A stretch of 64,000 bases of DNA from Clavibacter michiganensis subsp. tessellarius (lineage in GTDB: Bacteria; Actinomycetota; Actinomycetes; Actinomycetales; Microbacteriaceae): positions 434,001-498,000 of the forward strand of contig NZ_CP040788.1 in NCBI RefSeq assembly GCF_021922985.1, read 5' to 3'. Positions 59,830-64,000 of the stretch are shown in pieces. Position 1 is the first letter of the stretch. Every line of letters starts with the position of its first letter. Position numbers and translations under genes: made by a program. The notes under the pieces were generated by a model. That model was not told where the DNA came from. It did no database searches and saw nothing but the letters and a program-made list of their open reading frames with translations.

Positions 59830-61047
59830 ATGACCGACGTCCTCACCGCCCACGAAGCGGTCCGCACCCTGCCCCTGCCCGTCCCCGCGCCGCGCGGCCC
59901 GCTGAGCGCCGCGCTGATCGCCGACCTCCTCGGCGCGCCCGCCCGGACCGCGGCCCCGCAGGGCGCGGCCGCCGCCGATGGATCCGCGCGCACCGGCACC
60001 GCCGCCGACGCGCTCCGGATCGCCGCCGCCCCCGACCTCGCGGCGCTCGCCGCCGAGGCGCTCGCCGCGACGGACGACGTCGTCCGCGACGACGACGTCC
60101 AGCTCGCCCTCTTCTGCCTCTACGAGCTGCACCACGCGGGGATCGCCGGGGTCGACGACGACCGCGAGTGGGACCCGCGCCTCCTCGCCGTCCGCGGGAT
60201 CCTCGAGGCCGCGTTCGAGGCCGCCCTGCGCGAGCGGGTGTCCGTGCCCGCGCGTCCCGAGGCCACGTCCGGGGGCGTGGCCGCCGCGCTCTTCGCGCTC
60301 ACCGCGGCCGACTCCGGGCCGTCGCTGTCGCGGTTCGTCGCGCGCAAGGCGACCGAGGAGCAGCTCCGGGAGTTCCTCACGCACCGCTCGATCTACACGC
60401 TCGGCGAGGCGGATCCGCACTCCTGGGCCATCCCGCGCCTCCGCGGCCGCTCGAAGGCCGCGCTCGTCGAGATCCAGGCCGACGAGTACGGCGGCGGGCG
60501 GCCCGAGCGCGTCCACGCGACGATCTTCGGCGCCACGCTCCGCGGCGTCGGCCTCGACGACCGGTACGGCGCGTACCTCGACGACGTGCCCGCGATCACG
60601 CTGGCCTCCTCGAACGCCATGTCGCTCTTCGGCCTGCACCGTCGCCTCCGCGGCGCCATCGTCGGCCACCTCGCCGCGTTCGAGATGACCTCCAGCGTGC
60701 CCAGCCGCCTGTACGCGAGCGGGATCCGCCGCCTCGGCTTCGGCGACGACGTGGCCTGGTACTACGACGAGCACGTGGAGGCGGACGCGGTGCACGAGCA
60801 GATCGCGGCCCACGACCTCGCGGGCGGGCTCGTCGAGTCCGAACCCGAGCTCCTCGACGACGTGCTCTTCGGCGCGGCCGCGTGCCTCGAGGTCGAGGGC
60901 TGGGTCGGCGCGCACGTGCTGGCGAGCTGGACGGCCGGGCGGTCGTCGCTGCGGCGCGCGCCGGGCGGTCCGGCGGAGGAGGGCTCCGTGGACGCTGTCG
61001 TGGCGGGCGCGATCCCCGCGGGTGCCGTCCCGGCGGACGCCGCGTGA
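59830..61047 (+). CDS. haem-oxygenase-like iron-containing redox protein
   Basis: A 405-residue protein. Residues about 95-370 fit the all-helical, haem-oxygenase-like iron-containing redox group (HDO): FCLYELHHAG with His near 100, IQADEYGGGRPERVHATIF, SLFGLHRRLRGAIVGHLAAF, and WYYDEHVEADAVHEQIAAH. The last Glu/His/Asp residues could form a diiron site. Relatives do oxidative chemistry on varied substrates, often unknown. A GTGA overlap joins it to the CDGSH gene. CAGGGT lies 6 nt before the ATG. The role is open. Confidence 0.82.
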   Translation: MTDVLTAHEAVRTLPLPVPAPRGPLSAALIADLLGAPARTAAPQGAAAADGSARTGTAADALRIAAAPDLAALAAEALAATDDVVRDDDVQLALFCLYELHHAGIAGVDDDREWDPRLLAVRGILEAAFEAALRERVSVPARPEATSGGVAAALFALTAADSGPSLSRFVARKATEEQLREFLTHRSIYTLGEADPHSWAIPRLRGRSKAALVEIQADEYGGGRPERVHATIFGATLRGVGLDDRYGAYLDDVPAITLASSNAMSLFGLHRRLRGAIVGHLAAFEMTSSVPSRLYASGIRRLGFGDDVAWYYDEHVEADAVHEQIAAHDLAGGLVESEPELLDDVLFGAAACLEVEGWVGAHVLASWTAGRSSLRRAPGGPAEEGSVDAVVAGAIPAGAVPADAA

Positions 61048-61316
61048 GCGTCGCACCCGCCGACGGCGAGTCGTCCGCCGCGCCCGCGCCCGCGCGCCCG
61101 GCCGGCGACGTCCCGCGCATCATCGCCTACCCGGACGGCCCGCTCCTCGTGCGCGGCGAGTTCGAGATCGTGGATCCTGACGGCCGTCCCGTGCCCCGCA
61201 CGCGCAGCACCGTGGCGCTCTGCCGCTGCGGGGTCTCCTCGATCAAGCCCTACTGCGACGGCACCCACCGGCTGGTCGGGTTCCGCACGGACCCGCCGGC
61301 GCCCGCCGCCGACTGA
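61044..61316 (+). CDS. CDGSH iron-sulfur domain protein
   Basis: A 90-residue protein with the complete CDGSH signature CRCGVSSIKPYCDGTH at about residues 60-77, which binds a [2Fe-2S] cluster with three Cys and one His. The N-terminal 25 residues are Ala/Pro-rich. GTG at 61044 overlaps the stop of the diiron protein gene. It probably delivers electrons or iron-sulfur to that protein; this pairing is seen in other actinobacteria. Confidence 0.9.
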   Translation: MSVAPADGESSAAPAPARPAGDVPRIIAYPDGPLLVRGEFEIVDPDGRPVPRTRSTVALCRCGVSSIKPYCDGTHRLVGFRTDPPAPAAD

Positions 61317-61328
61317 CCCCGCGGGGCC

Positions 61329-62237
61329 TCACAGCCGGTCGCCCGCGACGGCGAAGGTGTCGCACGCGGTGGGGCCGCCGGCGCGGCCGGTCTCGAACCA
61401 GCGCTGGCGCTGCTCGGCGGATCCGTGGGTCCAGGTGTCCGGATCCACGCCGCCGCCGCCCGACGCCTGGATGCGGTCGTCGCCCACCGCGGCCGCCGCG
61501 TCGAGCGCGTCGGCCACCTCCGCCGCGGTGACGGGCTCCAGGAACGGCGTGCCGGCGTCGTCGCGCACCTGCGAGGCCGCGCCGATCCAGGCCCCCGCGT
61601 AGCAGTCGGCCTGCACCTCGAGCCGCACGGAGTCGGAGTCCGGTCCCGTGCCGCGGCGGTCGGCGCGGTCGAAGGCCCCGGTGAGCTGCTGGATGTGGTG
61701 CCCCCACTCGTGGCCGACCACGTACATCTGCGCGAGCGGCCCACCCGACGCGCCGAACCGGGTGCGCAGCTCGTCGAAGAACGACGTGTCGACGAACAGG
61801 CGCCGGTCGGGCGGGCAGTAGAAGGGCCCGGTGGCGCTCGACGCCTCGCCGCAGCCCGTGGTCGTCGCCGCGTCGAAGAGCGAGAAGCCCGGGCTCGCGT
61901 AGTCCGCGATCCCGACGGCCGGGGCCTCCGCGGCCCAGTACGTGTCGAGCGAGTCGGCGGCGCCCGCCATGCGGCACTCGACGCTCGCGTTCGCCTCCCG
62001 GCCCGTCGTGCAGCCCTCGATCGCCTCGTCGCGCTGGTCGGAGGATCCGGTGCCGCCCCCGGCGCCGCCGCCCACGAGCTGCGACAGGTCGACGCCCGTG
62101 AACTGCTGCACGAGGATCACGGCCACGACGACCAGGAGCCCGCCCCCGCCCGCCGCGATGCCGGTCGTGCGTCCCCGGCCGCCGCGACGCCGCGTGACCT
62201 TGCTGCTGTCGATGCGGGCGTCGTCGTCGAAGGTCAT
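61329..62237 (-). CDS. neutral zinc metallopeptidase (YpfJ-like)
   Basis: A 302-residue protein of the YpfJ/zinc metallopeptidase family. A basic cytoplasmic start (TRRRGGRGRTTG), one membrane segment (AAGGGGLLVVVAVILVQQF), a Gly/Ser linker, then the outer peptidase domain with YVVGHEWGHHIQQL, the HEXXH zinc motif, and LEVQADCYAGAWIG with the third ligand region. Function of the family is poorly known. ATG 62237 overlaps the AlkD-like stop as ATGA. A TACGGT 6 nt upstream falls inside that gene. Confidence 0.9.
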   Translation of the reverse strand: MTFDDDARIDSSKVTRRRGGRGRTTGIAAGGGGLLVVVAVILVQQFTGVDLSQLVGGGAGGGTGSSDQRDEAIEGCTTGREANASVECRMAGAADSLDTYWAAEAPAVGIADYASPGFSLFDAATTTGCGEASSATGPFYCPPDRRLFVDTSFFDELRTRFGASGGPLAQMYVVGHEWGHHIQQLTGAFDRADRRGTGPDSDSVRLEVQADCYAGAWIGAASQVRDDAGTPFLEPVTAAEVADALDAAAAVGDDRIQASGGGGVDPDTWTHGSAEQRQRWFETGRAGGPTACDTFAVAGDRL

Positions 62238-62899
62238 GGACCGACCGTACCGGCGCCGGCGTCCGGCGGCAGGGGCAGGTCGGGCCGGGCGGCCGCGACG
62301 TCCGTGCGGATCCGCTCCACCGCCTCCCGCACGACGTCGTGCCCGCCGCGCGGCGCCGCCCCGGCGACCCGCGCCCGCCGGAGGAAGGCGTCCCAGTCGC
62401 CGCCGCCCGCGCGCAGCGGCCGCGACGCGGACAGGAGCGCGGCCCGGCGGAGCCACACGTCCTGCTCGCCGGCCCAGCGGTCGAGCGCGGCGTCGGCCCT
62501 GGCGCGCGCGGATCCGGCGAGGCCGTCCACGAGCGGCCCGATCACGTCGAGCGCGAGCGGGTCCACGAGCGCCCGCAGCCGCGCGTCGCGCACGAACCCC
62601 TCGATGCGGGTGAGGTCGCCGTTGTCGAGCCGCGCGACGTGCGCCTGCAGCAGCACGACCGCCGCGAGCCGCTGCTCGTACACGCGGCTCCGCCACAGCT
62701 CGGACGCCAGCGCCACCGCATCGTCGCGCGTCATGCCCGGCCGGCGGCGGCCGAGGTCCCGCACGGTCCCGCGCACGGCGCCCACGGACGCGCCCACGAA
62801 GGCCAGGTCGGAGCGCAGGCGCTCGCGCTCGGCGTCCGCGCGGTACCCGTCGCCCTCGCGCTCGAGGGTGGCCGCCACGAACGCGGCGTCCTCGCTCAC
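62234..62899 (-). CDS. DNA alkylation repair protein (AlkD-like, HEAT-repeat)
   Basis: A 221-residue all-helical protein matching the AlkC/AlkD DNA glycosylase fold: RRRPGMTRDDAVALASELW, SRVYEQRLAAVVLLQAHV, LDRWAGEQDVWLRRAALL near 150. AlkD removes positively charged alkylated bases. The Trp and Asp in DVWLRRA and the preceding helix are at catalytic positions, but I cannot confirm full conservation. It is co-translated with the zinc peptidase and starts 25 bases after the SDR gene ends. Confidence 0.82.
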   Translation of the reverse strand: MSEDAAFVAATLEREGDGYRADAERERLRSDLAFVGASVGAVRGTVRDLGRRRPGMTRDDAVALASELWRSRVYEQRLAAVVLLQAHVARLDNGDLTRIEGFVRDARLRALVDPLALDVIGPLVDGLAGSARARADAALDRWAGEQDVWLRRAALLSASRPLRAGGGDWDAFLRRARVAGAAPRGGHDVVREAVERIRTDVAAARPDLPLPPDAGAGTVGP

Positions 62900-62924
62900 C
62901 GGCGGCCCTCCGCCATGCCGGGCG

Positions 62925-63938
62925 TCATCCGGCGAGCGGCGCCGAGCCCTCGCGGCCGGTGCGCCGCACGAACGCCCGCCCGAACTCGGCGAGCACCTCC
63001 TCGGCCGGATGCTGCGGCGCCCACCCGAGCACCTCGCGGGCGCGCGCGGTCGACATCACGGGCGCGTTCGCGGCGATGTCGATCCAGCCGGGATCGGTCC
63101 GCTGCACGCGCAGCCGCCAGCTCGCGGACACGAGCGCGCGGAGCGCCGGGAGCGGCACGGTCACGACGCGCGCGCCGAGCAGGCGGCCGACGAGCGCGGG
63201 GTCGACGACCGGATCCGTCGCGATGTTGAAGGCCCCCGGCGCCCGCCGCTCCACCGCGCGCCAGAACGCGTCCGCGACGTCCTCGTCGTGCACGACCTGC
63301 GACACCAGCTCCCGCGGGAGCGGCAGCACGGGCGTGCGGGTGGCGAGCCCGAGCCAGCGCGTCGGGATCCACCGCCCGAGGAAGAGGCCCGCGATCTCCG
63401 CGGCCGCCTCGTCGTGCATCACGAGCCCCGGTCGCATGCGCGTCACGACGACCTCGGGGTGCGCGGCCGCGAAGGCGTCCATCGCGCGCTCGTTCTCGGC
63501 CTTGTGCCGCGAGTAGTGGGAGGTGTGGATCCCGCCGGTGGGCCACGTCTCGTCCCGCGGCCGGTCCTTCGGCGCCGCGCTGTACGCGCCCACGGACGAG
63601 GCCACGACCACCTGCGGCACGCCGGCCTGCGCGACGGCCTCGAGGACGTAAGCCGTGCCGAGCACGTTGGTGCGGTGCATCACGCGCTCGCGGTGGTTGG
63701 GCTGCAGCGCCCAGCCGAGGTGGATGACGGCGTCGGCGCCGCGCATCGTGGCCGCGAGCCCGGAGACGGCGCCGGCCGCGCCGATGTCGGCGAGCCGCCA
63801 GGTCACGCCGGAGTAGGGCTCCACGGAGGCGTCGGGCATGCGCCGCGCGACGCCCACGATCTCGGCCCCCGCGGCGTGCAGGCGACGGAGGATCCCCGTG
63901 CCGAGGTTCCCGGTCGCTCCGATGACGACGACGCGCAT
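62925..63938 (-). CDS. NAD-dependent epimerase/dehydratase family SDR
   Basis: A 337-residue extended SDR. VVVIGATGNLGTGILRRL is the NAD(P)-binding Gly motif, IHLGWALQPN follows, the active-site Ser is in VVASSVGAYSAAP and HYSRHKAENERAMD has the YxxxK pair (Tyr-Ser-Arg-His-Lys). The C-terminal substrate domain has RMRPGLVMHDEA and VHDEDVADAFW. The substrate is probably a nucleotide sugar or small carbonyl, unknown. AGGAGAGGAGC precedes the ATG. It leads the SDR-AlkD-peptidase operon. Confidence 0.9.
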   Translation of the reverse strand: MRVVVIGATGNLGTGILRRLHAAGAEIVGVARRMPDASVEPYSGVTWRLADIGAAGAVSGLAATMRGADAVIHLGWALQPNHRERVMHRTNVLGTAYVLEAVAQAGVPQVVVASSVGAYSAAPKDRPRDETWPTGGIHTSHYSRHKAENERAMDAFAAAHPEVVVTRMRPGLVMHDEAAAEIAGLFLGRWIPTRWLGLATRTPVLPLPRELVSQVVHDEDVADAFWRAVERRAPGAFNIATDPVVDPALVGRLLGARVVTVPLPALRALVSASWRLRVQRTDPGWIDIAANAPVMSTARAREVLGWAPQHPAEEVLAEFGRAFVRRTGREGSAPLAG

Positions 63939-64000
63939 GATGCTCCTCTCCTGCGGACGCGGCCCGCCGGGCCGGCGGATCCGCGGGTCACCTCCATCAT

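Noticed and set aside
62238..62249. TACGGT 6 nt before the zinc peptidase start as another leaderless promoter
   Set aside because: The hexamer lies inside the coupled AlkD-like gene and the ATGA overlap already explains the start.
1..64000. Signs of horizontal transfer such as integrases, transposases, tRNA-linked repeats or GC shifts
   Set aside because: None seen; composition and gene spacing are even across the window.

Overview
The window is about 72% G+C, tightly packed, and reads as one contiguous chromosomal stretch of a high-GC actinobacterium. Codon use, the DUF2510, DUF6457 and SipW-type families, the SAF-poor operon style and very frequent GGATCC hexamers suggest Microbacteriaceae, probably Clavibacter or a close relative (inference from pattern, not from a search). 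I see no rRNA, tRNA, CRISPR array, transposase, prophage or origin. 57 protein genes are called; one (a TetR regulator) runs off the left edge.

Region by region. 1-9.3 kb: tetR/carboxylesterase divergent pair, membrane protein, hydrolase and acetyltransferase, DeaD-type RNA helicase, methyltransferase opposite an XRE-cupin regulator, and a DUF2510/PASTA membrane protein. 9.4-23.7 kb: a complete nitrate assimilation block. Leftward: nirB, a cobA/precorrin-2 dehydrogenase-like fusion and a uroporphyrinogen-III synthase with a winged helix. Rightward: a NirD-CbiX chelatase fusion, the nitrate transporter narK, a molybdopterin nitrate reductase and its FAD/[2Fe-2S] partner. Then leftward molybdenum cofactor genes mobA, a DUF6457 gene and moeA. 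Together they encode nitrate uptake, both reductases, siroheme synthesis and part of molybdenum cofactor synthesis. Three GlnR-like boxes lie in the control regions.

23.8-29.7 kb: small genes, a ring-cleaving dioxygenase/hydrolase pair of the Mhq type, a PRISE-type reductase and a DUF418 membrane protein. 29.8-33.6 kb: ABC-2 exporter followed by a NarL-type two-component system. 33.8-37.8 kb: ChvE/GguAB-type sugar importer. 38.2-41.3 kb: a SipW-like signal peptidase with three secreted proteins that have alternate-type signal peptides, a likely surface fibre system. It is preceded by a 329-base control region holding four repeats at exact 22-bp spacing.

41.6-51.7 kb: PAS histidine kinase, BCCT transporter, diacylglycerol kinase-like protein, AAA ATPase, fatty acid desaturase, zinc alcohol dehydrogenase, membrane protein and DinB-like protein. 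51.7-59.7 kb: an alpha-mannosidase with its ABC importer and a ROK repressor with a matching operator. 59.8-64 kb: a haem-oxygenase-like diiron protein coupled to a CDGSH protein, zinc metallopeptidase, AlkD-like repair protein and an SDR.

Many genes outside operons lack a Shine-Dalgarno sequence and instead have a -10-like hexamer exactly 6-7 nt before the start codon, so leaderless transcription looks common here.
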